Positions 44,108-52,905 are shown, counted from the first letter of the stretch. The stretch: DNA of 64,000 bases from Nitrospira sp. (GCA_022842445.1 JALHPO010000008.1:1-64000); one strand, 5' to 3'. Notes: generated from the sequence alone by a model not told the origin. Program-made: numbers and translations.

Positions 44108-44655
44108 GCGCCGGGCGGTGAGCTGCATGCGGGCCGAGAGCCGTACCGGGTCGAGGGTTGAGGAAACAGCAACCGCACCTCCGGTCGATCCTTCACAGCA
44201 GCGAGCAGCTGGGTGATAGTCTGCTGTAAAACGGGATGTACCCACAAGGGATCAAGTTCGCTCAAGGGCATGAGGACAAATCGGCGTTGATGCAGCCGTG
44301 GATGCGGGATCAATAAGCCGGCTTGATCGATCACGCGCTGTCCGTAGAAAAGGATGTCCAGATCTATCGTTCTGGGGCCCGATCGGTTGTCTTCATCCCG
44401 ATCAAGCGAGCGCTCGATCTCACGGAGGATCGACAACAGACTGTTCGGGGTGATATCGGTTTCCAGTTGAACCACACCGTTGAGAAACCACCCCTCGCCT
44501 GGCTGCGCATGGTCATAGACCGGTTCCGTTTCATAGAGTAGCGAGACACCGATCAATTGTGAGTGCGGCAACAGGCTCAGCAATGTCACCGCACGGTCGC
44601 AGAAATCGACCCGATCGCCGACATTCGACCCGAATCCGATGAAGACTGTCTCCAT
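44104..44655 (-). CDS. folK: 2-amino-4-hydroxy-6-hydroxymethyldihydropteridine diphosphokinase
   Basis: 183 residues. HPPK signatures: VFIGFGSNVGDR at the start, LYETEPVYDHAQPG, REIERSLDRDEDNRSGPRTI, DLDILFYGQ and IPHPRLHQRRFVLMPLSEL. It pyrophosphorylates the pterin for folate synthesis. It precedes panC and overlaps it by four bases. Its leader contains a heptamer-period repeat array. The C-terminal 25 residues are extra. Confidence 0.94.
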   Translation of the reverse strand: METVFIGFGSNVGDRVDFCDRAVTLLSLLPHSQLIGVSLLYETEPVYDHAQPGEGWFLNGVVQLETDITPNSLLSILREIERSLDRDEDNRSGPRTIDLDILFYGQRVIDQAGLLIPHPRLHQRRFVLMPLSELDPLWVHPVLQQTITQLLAAVKDRPEVRLLFPQPSTRYGSRPACSSPPGA

Positions 44656-44666
44656 AGAAATACCGT

Positions 44667-44694
44667 GAGGTGTGAGGCGTTAGGCGTAAGGTGT
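44667..44694. repeat. Heptamer-period repeat array (nAGGYGT type) upstream of folK
   Basis: Four units in phase: GAGGTGT, GAGGCGT, TAGGCGT, AAGGTGT. A complementary set lies at about 44731-44752 (minus-strand units TAAGGAG, TAAGGCG, TGAGGGG), so the region can also form a long hairpin. Confidence 0.55.
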
Positions 44695-44754
44695 TAACAT
44701 GGGAATGGCGTCGCCTCTGACACAACTCCCCTCACGCCTTACTCCTTACGAGGT

Positions 44755-45930
44755 TCAGAATCCGGCTTTGCGGATTCGCTCCACCGCTTCAGCCAGCCGC
44801 TCTTTCGATGTGCACACCGTCATGCGGATATAGCCTTCACCCGGCGCGCCGAAGCCGTTCCCGGGCGTGGTGACGATCCCGGCCTTCTCTAAGAGGTGCG
44901 CGGTGAAGGACGCCGACGTGTAGCCCTTGGGCACCGTCACCCAAATATAGAAGGCCGCGGGCGGCGCATCCACTTCCAACCCCAGTTTTTTGAGCCCTGG
45001 AATGATCGTATCCCGACGCTCCTGATAAATCTTGCGGATGCCGTCGGTCACCGAGTCGTCCAGCCCCAGCGCCGTGACTCCGGCGGCTTGCACTGCTTCG
45101 AACACGCCTGAATCCATCTGGCTCTTCACCCTACCCAACGCGGCCACCACATCCTTGTTGCCGACCACGAACCCGAGGCGCCAGCCGGTCATGTTGTAGG
45201 TTTTGGAGAGCGAATGGAACTCCACACCGACATCCTTGGCCCCCTCCACTTCCATGAAGCTCGCGGGGCGCTTCCCGTCGTAATAGATCTCCGAATAGGC
45301 CGCATCGTGGCAAATAATGATCTGGTGCTCCTGCGCGAATGCGATCGCCCGCTTGAAGTAGTCCTTGGTCATGATGACCGACGTCGGGTTATTCGGCGAA
45401 TTGAGCCACATCAGCTTGGCTTTCTTGGCCACCTCTTTAGGAATCGCATCGAGATCGGGCAAGAACCCGTTGGCTTTCGTCAGCGGCATGATGTGCGACA
45501 CACCGCCGCAGAAACTGGTGCCCACCGGATAGACCGGATAGCCGGGACTCGGCACCAGCACGACATCGCCGGGATCGACGAACGCCAGGTGGATATGCCC
45601 GATCCCTTCTTTCGACCCGATCAAGGTCAGTACTTCATGTGCCGGATCAAGCGTCACATTGAAACGACGCTGGTACCAATCCGCGACGGCTTTCCGAAAG
45701 GACAGCATGCCCTCATAGGACGGGTACTGGTGGTGTCTGGCATCTTTGGCCGCACTAGCCAGACTCTCAATGATCGGCATGGGCGTCGGCAGGTCCGGAT
45801 CGCCGATGCCGAGGTTGATGATGTCCACTCCCTTGGCAATCGCCGCCTGCTTCATCTTGTCGATCGCAGCAAACAAATAGGGAGGAAGGGTCTTGATCCT
45901 GGTCGCAACTTCTATCGGGAAACCGCCCAT
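44755..45930 (-). CDS. dapL: LL-diaminopimelate aminotransferase
   Basis: 391 residues from ATG 45930. Class I/II PLP aminotransferase with NLGIGDPDLPTP, LIGSKEGIGHIHLAFVDPGD, SPGYPVYPVGTSFCGG, NSPNNPTSVIMTKDYF and the PLP-lysine segment HSLSKTYNMTGWRLGFVVGN. These match the DapL group that converts tetrahydrodipicolinate directly to LL-DAP. With DapA, DapB and LysA in this window it explains most of the lysine route. Related aspartate aminotransferases are the alternative. A GTG at 45966 would add 12 residues; the ATG is preferred from homology. Confidence 0.82.
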   Translation of the reverse strand: MGGFPIEVATRIKTLPPYLFAAIDKMKQAAIAKGVDIINLGIGDPDLPTPMPIIESLASAAKDARHHQYPSYEGMLSFRKAVADWYQRRFNVTLDPAHEVLTLIGSKEGIGHIHLAFVDPGDVVLVPSPGYPVYPVGTSFCGGVSHIMPLTKANGFLPDLDAIPKEVAKKAKLMWLNSPNNPTSVIMTKDYFKRAIAFAQEHQIIICHDAAYSEIYYDGKRPASFMEVEGAKDVGVEFHSLSKTYNMTGWRLGFVVGNKDVVAALGRVKSQMDSGVFEAVQAAGVTALGLDDSVTDGIRKIYQERRDTIIPGLKKLGLEVDAPPAAFYIWVTVPKGYTSASFTAHLLEKAGIVTTPGNGFGAPGEGYIRMTVCTSKERLAEAVERIRKAGF

Positions 45931-45970
45931 GGTGCTGTCTGCTCCTTTCAGTGTAGTTGCAATCACCTGT

Positions 45971-45991
45971 CAGCGATCAGCCTTCAGCTGA
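45971..45991. repeat. Heptamer-period repeats upstream of dapL
   Basis: Units CAGCGAT, CAGCCTT, CAGCTGA in phase, with a related inverted group (GCTGATG, GTTGCCG, GCTGAGC) at about 46013-46034. Confidence 0.45.
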
Positions 45992-46064
45992 CCAAAGAAT
46001 ACTTGGCTGGATGCTGATGGTTGCCGGCTGAGCTCAGTAGATTACTTCACGGGACATTCGGCAA

Positions 46065-46751
46065 TCAACGACCGGATGGGAGCAAATGCCCGATCAACTG
46101 GTCCGCCATCTGGTGGGACAGCCACATGTGAGGAAGGAAGCCGATCGAGACATTCGACGCTGCAAGACGGGCCCGATCGAGGTCAGGGGCGCACTCCCGG
46201 CAGAGGGCATCGATCCCCTCCGTCTCGATTTCCAAATGGAAGAGCAGACCGTAGGCGCGGGACCCGAACCGAAAAGCCTGCAGCGGTGCGATTTCTGAGG
46301 CGGCCAAGGGCACACAATCGTTCGGCAAATCGAAGACTTCCCCGTGCCACTCAAAAACGGAGAGGGCTTCCGGGAACACGCCGAACACAGGGTCTTGCTT
46401 CCCTTGCTCGGTTAAATGGACGCGGGTCTTCCCGATTTCCAGCGCTTTGCCCGATCGTACAGTGGCGCCAAGGGCCTTTGCCATAAACTGGCTGCCCAGA
46501 CACACTCCGATCACCGGCTGACCGGCATGTAGCGCAGACCTGATGAAGGCCGTTTCTTCTGCGATCCATGGATCGGAATCATTCACCGACATCGGCCCGC
46601 CCATCACGATCAACAAGTCGCCCGCATCTTTCGGCAGGCCGTCCTTCGGCACGAGAACGCGCTCAAGCTCCACTCCGCGATTCGCGAGCGATGCTGCAAA
46701 GGCACCGGGACCTTCAAAGGGAACGTGCTGAAGACAAACGGCTTTTGGCAT
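46065..46751 (-). CDS. Class I glutamine amidotransferase domain protein
   Basis: 228 residues. GATase1 triad: Cys84 in VIGVCLGSQFM and His172/Glu174 in LLFHLEIETEG, plus FEWHGEVFDLP. Such stand-alone GATase proteins are annotated as GMP-synthase-like or gamma-glutamyl-hydrolase-like; they release ammonia from glutamine or cleave gamma-glutamyl groups. No partner synthetase lies nearby, so the acceptor is unknown. It is not guaA, because the ATP-pyrophosphatase half is absent. Confidence 0.78.
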   Translation of the reverse strand: MPKAVCLQHVPFEGPGAFAASLANRGVELERVLVPKDGLPKDAGDLLIVMGGPMSVNDSDPWIAEETAFIRSALHAGQPVIGVCLGSQFMAKALGATVRSGKALEIGKTRVHLTEQGKQDPVFGVFPEALSVFEWHGEVFDLPNDCVPLAASEIAPLQAFRFGSRAYGLLFHLEIETEGIDALCRECAPDLDRARLAASNVSIGFLPHMWLSHQMADQLIGHLLPSGR

Positions 46752-46899
46752 CCTTATCCCCTAAGCAAGATGGTGGTCAATATCGGAGCCTGACCTGGAC
46801 TTTCACCGAGAGGATACATACACTGTCCTCAGATTAGCTCGCAAGCAGGGGCTTGCCAAAGAACGGTGAGCGAACTCGTTTTGCACGAAGAGGTTAGCG

Positions 46900-47211
46900 A
46901 TGAAATACCGTATCGCCTTACACAAATCCGATGAAGGCTTTGCAGTCTCTGTTCCCGGCCTGCCTGGCTGCTGGTCCCAAGGTACAACGGAACAGGAGGC
47001 CATTCAGAACATCCAGGATGCCATCCGTGACTACTTGGCCGTCGTCGAGGATGAGATCCGGGGCCAGGACGTGCGCGAGGACCGAAGTCGCGGTGTAGCA
47101 TTGCCGAAGATCTCTGGCGTCAATCATCTTGCTGCCGTGCGAGCACTTGAATCGCTCGTGATGCCGGCCTATCCGTCGACGAGTTCCGAGCGTTACTATA
47201 ACCGCCTCTGA
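46900..47211 (+). pseudogene. hicB: HicB antitoxin fused in frame to a truncated HicA
   Basis: 103 codons. Residues 1-57 are a complete HicB partial-RNase-H fold (YRIALHKSDEGFAVSVPGLP, then GCWSQGTTEQEAIQNIQDAI). HicB normally ends about residue 65-70; here the frame runs on into LPKISGVNHLAAVRALESL, which is the start of HicA (dsRNA-binding-like toxin) without its own start. HicA then ends after about 20 residues, so its toxic core with the catalytic His is lost. The module is probably inactive as a toxin system; the HicB part could still bind DNA. Confidence 0.6.
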
Positions 47212-47526
47212 GTTCATACCCTCTCACCCATCGGCCACCTCTCACAATCAAAAGCCTCCAAGCTCTTGCGGCAGCCCTTCTCCTAGAACGAGATACCGCT
47301 CCAGCGTGACGCCTGGTCCTCAAGCGCTAGCGGCTGAGATGGAGGGGCCATTTCATGTCGATGTGTCGTAGATCTAGCGGAAAGGTCTGTGACTAAATTA
47401 TCTATAGCATTCGATCCTGTCCACGAGAATTCGAGCCATCCAAGCCGATATCACCACGCTTCATCCGACGCACGATTTCCGCATCTGAGTCTGGCCGTTC
47501 TGCCCACCTTGCGCTACAATTGTCCA
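47212..47526. other. Intergenic region without recognisable gene
   Basis: 315 bases between the hicBA remnant and the next gene. Short open frames lack homology and ribosome-binding sites. No promoter of quality or repeat was seen. Confidence 0.5.
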
Positions 47527-48342
47527 ATGCGACACACAATCAAGACCGTTGAAGACCTCCGCTGGCTCATCGCCCATACGGGTGGATTCCGCTCCGGCTA
47601 CGTCACCGATGTGCAGATGTCCAAACGCCGCTTGTTCGATGAGGAAACGGGTCGTGAGGTTCCGGCAGGCACCACAGTGTCCGTCACTATTCGCTATCAG
47701 GTGCGCGGACTGGTGCGGGTGGCCAGGCTGATGATGACCGGCGTGACGGACTTCTCGCTGTTCGAGCAGGAAGGCGCGGACTGTTCGTCCCTGGATATCA
47801 TTCAGGTTGAATACGACGCGGGCCGGTTCAGATTCTGGTTCGATCCGCAGGGGGAGCTCTACATGGTCTGTGAAGAAGCGTACCTGGAAGAAGTGTCCGC
47901 GCCGATTCTCGGTACTTCCTCCATTGCCGAACTGGCCCGCTGGACGTTTCAAGGGCAGACAGCCAATGGTCCCACGGTGCAATGGCTGCTCAATGAGTTG
48001 AACGAGGCCGGGATGCCCTGTTCCTGGAGAGCCACCAAACGAATCTCTGCCATCCATCCGGCCATTCAATGGGAGGGGGACCTTATTCCTTCGAGCGATC
48101 CCTCGGCGAGCCGAACGAATATGGTGCATGTGATGGCCTATGGCCCATTGGATGGACAGGGCTTCGGCCTGATGCTGCGAATCCTTGGCGCGCAGGATCG
48201 GCAAATCTCCCGAATACTGGAGAACCTGGCCGACCGTATCACCCAACGATTCACCGGCAACTGTCTGGTCGGCACAACCATTATTCCAGGCCACGAATGG
48301 GAGACCTGGGTTGCACAGGATGGCCGGCCGAAACTAGGGTAA
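47527..48342 (+). CDS. Hypothetical protein
   Basis: 271 residues from ATG 47527. No known domain was recognised; no signal peptide or membrane segment. Mixed alpha-beta composition. A longer frame to 47389 exists, but its N-terminal 46 residues have the look of non-coding sequence. The protein ends WETWVAQDGRPKLG. It converges on the methyltransferase gene. Confidence 0.6.
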   Translation: MRHTIKTVEDLRWLIAHTGGFRSGYVTDVQMSKRRLFDEETGREVPAGTTVSVTIRYQVRGLVRVARLMMTGVTDFSLFEQEGADCSSLDIIQVEYDAGRFRFWFDPQGELYMVCEEAYLEEVSAPILGTSSIAELARWTFQGQTANGPTVQWLLNELNEAGMPCSWRATKRISAIHPAIQWEGDLIPSSDPSASRTNMVHVMAYGPLDGQGFGLMLRILGAQDRQISRILENLADRITQRFTGNCLVGTTIIPGHEWETWVAQDGRPKLG

Positions 48343-48367
48343 CGCGAAGAAGAGCCGGGGATTCTGG

Positions 48368-49111
48368 TTAGCTTGCAGGTTCGTGCGAATAGCGGCTGCT
48401 GCCGTTGCCATTTGAGTAGGACTTGGTACCGTTGCCGTTGGGATACGCTGCCGTGCCGTGCCCCGCGCCATTACCGTTCACAAAACCGTGATCGTTCTTC
48501 CTGTTCACACATTCCACTAATGCCCACAGCCGGAGAGGATTGACCTTTTGGTTGCGGGCAACGTGTAGAGACGTTCCTTCCAAGACGGTATTGAGCGACA
48601 GGTCGGTCCGCCAACCCAAATGTTTGGTGATCGGAGAGAGCACCTTTTCGACCGCCGCAATGACCTTATTCCCATTACTGAAGTGGTTCAGCATGATGAT
48701 GCGGCCGCCGGGGCGGCACACACGGATCATTTCGTTGACGACCTTTCGATAGTCGGGGACTGCCGTCACCACATAGGCCGCAACCACGGTGTCAAAACTG
48801 TCGTCCTGGAATTCCATGGCCGCCGCGTCCATCCGATGAAGCTGGACGTGGTCTAGGCTGTGAGCTTCTGCCTTTTCCTTGGCTTTCGCCAGCATGCCTT
48901 CGGAGAAATCGATCCCGACAATCCGGCAGTGCCGCGGGTACATAGGAAGCGCGAGGCCGGTCCCCACGCCGACTTCGAGAATGTGCTCGTCCGGCTGCAC
49001 ATCCAAATTGCGAATAACCGATTCCCGGCCTTCGTGAAACACCTTGCCGAAAATCCGATCATAAAATCCTGCGTAGGATGTGTACACGCGCTCGATTTTG
49101 TTGAGATCCAT
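48368..49111 (-). CDS. Class I SAM methyltransferase, PmtA-like, with Gly/Asn-rich tail
   Basis: 247 residues from ATG 49111, with GGAGG five bases upstream. The core (residues 1-205) has ILEVGVGTGLALPMYPRHC (motif I), VGIDFSEGMLAKAKEKAE, FDTVVAAYVVTAVPDY (motif IV) and RPGGRIIMLNHFSNGN. It resembles the Rhodobacter-type phosphatidylethanolamine N-methyltransferase; ubiquinone/menaquinone methyltransferases are the alternative. The last 40 residues are a repetitive tail of Asn-Gly-Asn-Gly units with Tyr/Ser (GFVNGNGAGHG, YPNGNGTKSYSNGNG), low in complexity and not part of the fold. Confidence 0.72.
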   Translation of the reverse strand: MDLNKIERVYTSYAGFYDRIFGKVFHEGRESVIRNLDVQPDEHILEVGVGTGLALPMYPRHCRIVGIDFSEGMLAKAKEKAEAHSLDHVQLHRMDAAAMEFQDDSFDTVVAAYVVTAVPDYRKVVNEMIRVCRPGGRIIMLNHFSNGNKVIAAVEKVLSPITKHLGWRTDLSLNTVLEGTSLHVARNQKVNPLRLWALVECVNRKNDHGFVNGNGAGHGTAAYPNGNGTKSYSNGNGSSRYSHEPAS

Positions 49112-49391
49112 CGTGTCCTCCAAACCTCAGACAACTTGCGCCCTGCCTGCCTCAAAATGAAGGAGCTGCAGGCAGCCACATCGACGCGTGTGAAAATCTC
49201 CAGCCGGGAAAGTGTTGGCAGTCAGAGATCCCCGCCGAAACCGTAAGCGGAGCTTACTCTAGCCAAGTCACTGGCATGAGTCAACAGAATCTTGCCCTCA
49301 GAAGACCGTGAGGAATGATATCGTAATGCATGAGAGACGGCGCCCGTACCCGCTTGATTCGCGCCCGGCCCCTGTGGGATAGGTACGCGCG

Positions 49392-50030
49392 ATGATACTA
49401 GCCGGACTGTTTGCGGGCGTGCTGTTTATCGGACTGATCCTGGGCGATTGGTTCTACTTTATCCAGCTGACGCCGGACGCCATTCGGTATGGGTGCAGTG
49501 TGGGGAGAACTCAAGACCGGTGGACATCAAGCACCATGGCGACCCTGCGTGATCGGTTCACTGCCGGCGGTGTGTTGATGCTTCCGCATGGTGTGGCCCG
49601 GTTCTATCCGGAATTGTCTCAGATTGCGATTCGCCCGCAGTATGCCCTGTTTGCCAGCGGATTTCGCACGGCCTGGCCGATCAAGGGTCTCATTTACCTC
49701 TCGATCAACGACCACGGCTTGGGCGCGCTCTGCGTCAAGCGCATCCCCTGGTCGTCGGCCATCATCACACTCATCTGGTTTGCGCTGGTGTCGATCGGAT
49801 CGCTGGCGTTCGTCGCGACTTATTTAGGGGACGGAGGATTCGAGTCGTTGCAAGGCCTCCTTCTGGGTGCAGGCCTCACGGCCGGCGGGGCGCTCGTGTT
49901 GATCATCGGCCTCGTAACCGTCATCCTGTCCTACCGCTTGGAAAACGGCCGCCTGACGAAAGTGTACGAGGAACTGCGCGAAGCGCTCGAAAGATCGCCC
50001 CACCCGGACTCCGAAACGACTATGCGGTGA
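49392..50030 (+). CDS. Membrane protein of unknown function
   Basis: 212 residues with three likely membrane segments: residues 3-22 (LAGLFAGVLFIGLILGDWF), about 123-146 (AIITLIWFALVSIGSLAFVA) and about 157-180 (LLLGAGLTAGGALVLIIGLV). The region between the first two is soluble and mixed alpha-beta. No family recognised. The end overlaps the convergent small gene by 11 bases. Confidence 0.5.
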   Translation: MILAGLFAGVLFIGLILGDWFYFIQLTPDAIRYGCSVGRTQDRWTSSTMATLRDRFTAGGVLMLPHGVARFYPELSQIAIRPQYALFASGFRTAWPIKGLIYLSINDHGLGALCVKRIPWSSAIITLIWFALVSIGSLAFVATYLGDGGFESLQGLLLGAGLTAGGALVLIIGLVTVILSYRLENGRLTKVYEELREALERSPHPDSETTMR

Positions 50031-50364
50031 ACAAATGCAGGAAATGATCGTATTCAGCAGGCAAATCCACCGCGGATCGGTCGCGCGCCAACCCGGCGAT
50101 AATCCCGCGATGTTTTTTGGAAAGTCCCGAGGTATGAAACGCGAGCCGGAATTGTTCCCACCGTGCGGCAGGATCGGACATGATTCGGGTTTGCTCGGCC
50201 TTAGGCAGAGCGTGCACCGCCGTCGTCAAAGCCCGAATAGCCTTCTCCACGCTTTCGTACGGCGGGGCCAATTTTAGCCGGGCGTAAAAAGTTTCGAGGT
50301 GAGCGCGAAACTCATCCTGGAGGATATGAAACTGGTCCGCCATTGTCGGCATGCGATCTGACAT
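50020..50364 (-). CDS. Hypothetical protein
   Basis: 114 residues (ATG 50364; ATG 50343, MADQFHILQDEFRAH, is equally possible). Mostly helical, with Phe-Tyr-rich pattern (FYARLKLAPPYE; EYDHFLHLFTA). No domain recognised. It converges with the membrane-protein gene. Confidence 0.45.
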   Translation of the reverse strand: MSDRMPTMADQFHILQDEFRAHLETFYARLKLAPPYESVEKAIRALTTAVHALPKAEQTRIMSDPAARWEQFRLAFHTSGLSKKHRGIIAGLARDRSAVDLPAEYDHFLHLFTA

Positions 50365-50427
50365 GACATTCGACCGGATAATACGGTATCAAGAAGGAGC
50401 GTGACAACTCTCACAATGGAGGAGCCT

Positions 50428-50907
50428 ATGAATCGGATCTATAAGGGATTGCTTGGCGTGTTCGCAGCGGCCGTGCTGGCCGGCTGCTCATCCTATCACC
50501 ACCACGGCGCGATGGGAGCCGGGAACAGCGAGGCATACTGGCAGAAGGGCCAGCAAGACATGGCCGCATTGATTGACCGGACAGTGACGGATCCCGAAAA
50601 GGCAAAACTGGTGAACGGGTTTGTCACCGACATTATCGCCGAACTCAAAGCAGCCCGCGAGCAGGAGCGCGCCTACCATCGGCAACTCTATACGCTGAAC
50701 GCCAGCTACACGACGACACCGGAAGAGTTCTCCAAGATTCTGAACGAATCGGCCCAGCAACGGATGGGAAGATCCGCCAAGATTCTGAGCCTGCGCTTCA
50801 AGATGAAAAATCTCATGACCGCCGACGAATGGAAAGCCCTGTCCGATCAGATGCTGTCCTACAGCGGACGGTATCAGCATGGCGGCGGAGCGAAGGCGGG
50901 ATACTGA
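50428..50907 (+). CDS. Lipoprotein with CpxP/Spy-like helical region
   Basis: 159 residues from ATG 50428, with GGAGGA upstream. Lipoprotein signal with lipobox LAGC (Cys19), then a His-rich start (SSYHHHGAMG). The rest is helical with Leu/Gln-rich patterns; LSLRFKMKNLMTADEWKAL recalls the LTxxQ-type region of CpxP/Spy periplasmic sensors. Metal binding is a guess from the histidines and the resemblance. Confidence 0.55.
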   Translation: MNRIYKGLLGVFAAAVLAGCSSYHHHGAMGAGNSEAYWQKGQQDMAALIDRTVTDPEKAKLVNGFVTDIIAELKAAREQERAYHRQLYTLNASYTTTPEEFSKILNESAQQRMGRSAKILSLRFKMKNLMTADEWKALSDQMLSYSGRYQHGGGAKAGY

Positions 50908-51007
50908 GAATGCCGTCATGCGTCACACGCCAACCGTTATTCGACGGACACAATCGGATCGAACGTTTTGTGTGGCCTCCCCGTTTGACGCATGACGAAT
51001 GACGGGG

Positions 51008-52039
51008 CTACGGCTGAGCCGGCGCGGTCTTCAGCGGCACAGCCGTCCACGTCGCGCCGGCGTCTATTGAACGATAGAGACCGCTCCCGTTGGTGCCGGC
51101 GTAGATCGTCTGGGAGGTATTCGGCGCCATCACCAGCGCTCTGATGTTCAGCGTATCCAGCCCGTGATTCATTGCCTGCCAGGTCTTCCCGCTGTCCGCG
51201 CTCTTCCAGACACCGCCTGGTCCACCGATATAGAGCAGCGACGGGCCTGTCGGATGGATCACAATGCTGCTGACGAACGGATCGGGCAGCGACAGCCCGA
51301 TCCGTTCCCACTGCTCCCCTTTGTTCCCCGTGCGAAACAGCCCCTTCGTGGTCCCGGCATAGACGATGTCGGGATTCATGCGGTCGATCTCGATGGCGTT
51401 CACGCCCAGCGCCATCGCGGCCATCAGCTCACTCTCCGGGATCAGCCCATTGTTGATCTTTTTCCAATTCATGGCTCCGTCATCAGACCGATAAATCCCG
51501 CCGGTGGTGCCTCCATAGAGAATTGCCGGATTCTTGGGATCGATCGCGATCGACGTCACGATGTGCACTTCTTTCATACCGTTCATCCGCTCGACCCATT
51601 CACGCCCTGCGTCCTTCGTGAAGAACGCGCCCACAGTAGTCGCCGCGTAGATCTTCTCGCTCAACGCCGGATGAAAGACAAACTGGTTGATGAACGACAC
51701 ATGTTCTTTCAAGCCGACATTGTGCGGCAGCCAATGTTGTCCGCCATCCGGACTCTTGTAGACCGCATCCCCCATCGTCCCGGCATAGACCGTCGCCGGG
51801 AGCTGCGGATCGATCGCCAGCGTCGTCACCCGCCGCGCGCTGAAACTCGGAAACTTTTCCCATGTCCCGCCACCGTCACGGGACTTGTAGACCGCGTCGT
51901 TGGTGGCAACATAGAGGATGTTCGCGTTGGTGGGGTGCAGGGCGATGGAGACGACGGACTCGCTCTCCTTTTGGCAGCCGAGGGAGAAGATCGAAAGAGT
52001 AAACAAGGCGAATGTGATGAGGATACGAAGATTCATCAT
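51008..52039 (-). CDS. Lipoprotein with BNR/sortilin-type beta-propeller repeats (Ycf48-like)
   Basis: 343 residues from ATG 52039 (52036 is equal). Lipobox FSLGC near residue 21. The remainder contains about six repeats of the form A-I-D-P-x-x-P-x-x-x-Y-A-G-T-x-x-G-x-x-x-S-x-D-G-G-x-x-W, for example VYKSRDGGGTWEKFP and GIYRSDDGAMNWKKI. Such propellers occur in Ycf48/photosystem II assembly and sortilin-like proteins; without photosystems it is likely a generic extracytoplasmic binding or scaffold protein. Confidence 0.7.
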   Translation of the reverse strand: MMNLRILITFALFTLSIFSLGCQKESESVVSIALHPTNANILYVATNDAVYKSRDGGGTWEKFPSFSARRVTTLAIDPQLPATVYAGTMGDAVYKSPDGGQHWLPHNVGLKEHVSFINQFVFHPALSEKIYAATTVGAFFTKDAGREWVERMNGMKEVHIVTSIAIDPKNPAILYGGTTGGIYRSDDGAMNWKKINNGLIPESELMAAMALGVNAIEIDRMNPDIVYAGTTKGLFRTGNKGEQWERIGLSLPDPFVSSIVIHPTGPSLLYIGGPGGVWKSADSGKTWQAMNHGLDTLNIRALVMAPNTSQTIYAGTNGSGLYRSIDAGATWTAVPLKTAPAQP

Positions 52040-52207
52040 TCTGGCGCCGGACCTAATCATAGGCATTGGAGATGAGTCAAGCAGGGAACGTTGAATACGC
52101 GCTGGTTGATAATCTTCAGGGGTTTCAGCAGACTCGACTTCAGGATCACTGGATCAGGTTAATCAGTACTGCATCCAGATGGTTTACCCGTCCAGGAAGC
52201 ATCCATC

Positions 52208-52432
52208 ATGGGCGAACTCGTCGAACGCATCACAGTGAACCCGGAGTAGTGTGGCGGGCGTGCCTGTATCCGTGGGATGCGGATTCGAGTCGTCGATGTA
52301 CTCGATTTGCTGGCCGCCGGTCTCTCTCAACAACAAGTTCTTGAAGAGTTGCCTGACCTCGAAGCGGAAGACATTTCCGCCTGTCTGAAATTTGCCAGCA
52401 GTCCGCTCAATCATCCCATTCTTGCAGCGTGA
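52208..52432 (+). pseudogene. DUF433 antitoxin with in-frame TAG
   Basis: The 75-codon frame reads MGELVERITVNPE, then a TAG stop at 52247-52249, then CGGRACIRGMRIRVVDVLDL and a complete DUF433 C-terminal part ending at 52432. A glutamine codon (CAG, one base from TAG) is expected at the stop position in the family pattern N-P-x-x-C-G-G-R-P-x-I-x-G-T. A restart at ATG 52280 is possible but would lack the DNA-binding N-terminus. It overlaps the toxin fragment by GTGA. Confidence 0.7.
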
Positions 52433-52530
52433 AAATCTGGGTTGATGCCCAGCTCTCTCCCCTAATCGCTCAGTGGCTTAGCTTGACCTATGGCGTGGAA
52501 GCCCCATGCGCCCACGCCTTGCAAGCGTGA
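52429..52530 (+). pseudogene. Truncated DUF5615 PIN-like toxin
   Basis: Starts at GTG 52429 inside the antitoxin stop (GTGA). The frame reads MKIWVDAQLSPLIAQWLS, the start of the roughly 115-residue DUF5615/PIN-like toxins, with the first catalytic Asp (Asp6). Homology ends near 52505 at YGVEA and the frame stops at 52530. The remaining catalytic residues are lost. Confidence 0.68.
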
Positions 52531-52672
52531 CGAGCGTATCGGCGGTAGCGAGAACTTCTTCGAGGAAAGCCGGAGCAGAGAGAGGCGCGGCTTTCGCGAT
52601 GTAGCCGACGATATCGTCGAGTTCGTTTCGCGCGCTCGTCGTCCAGATTACTTCACGCCGTTCTTCAGCCAC
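52478..52672 (-). pseudogene. Truncated ParE/RelE-type toxin
   Basis: GTG 52672 opens MAEERREVIWTTSARNELD, a typical ParE start (W-T-x-x-A-x-x-E-L-x-x-I), then helix IVGYIAKAAPLSAPAFLEEV and the strand TLARRGRMG (about residue 57). Normal toxins need about 95 residues. Homology ends at about 52502 and the frame stops at 52478. It overlaps the DUF5615 fragment on the other strand, so both toxins stop at the same joint. Confidence 0.68.
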
Positions 52673-52761
52673 TTGGCCTGCAGCTCTCGCCTGACTTGTT
52701 CGTAGCTGATGGTGCTGCCTTGCACAACTTCCGCTCTGCCACGTTCAATCGTTTGCAGCAC
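52648..52761 (-). CDS. Short antitoxin-like partner of the truncated ParE
   Basis: A 37-codon frame from GTG 52761 with GGTGAG upstream: QTIERGRAEVVQGSTISYEQ then VRRELQAKWLKNGVK. This resembles the C-terminal half of short ParD-like antitoxins (R-A-E-V-x-x-G-x-x-x-S-x-E-x-x-R-R-L). The N-terminal DNA-binding part is missing or starts further upstream after a stop. It ends 24 bases inside the toxin frame. Confidence 0.4.
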   Translation of the reverse strand: MLQTIERGRAEVVQGSTISYEQVRRELQAKWLKNGVK

Positions 52762-52905
52762 ATATAATCTCTCACCTTCCAATCCAACCGCCGCTCCGGC
52801 ACATCACCGACGCTTCACCGCCCCTATGGGTCTCGGAGGCCGCAGGAGAAGCCTGGGCCGGGCAACATTTGCTATGATGCTCGCTCGCCCTCTCGGAGAA
52901 GCACC

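Noticed and set aside
44667..44752. Terminator upstream of folK
   Set aside because: The hairpin is formed by inverted heptamer arrays; there is no U-tract and the position is wrong for the neighbouring genes.
47261..47310. Minus-strand fragment that looks like an antitoxin tail
   Set aside because: Only about 20 codons with a stop just upstream; the similarity is too weak to claim.
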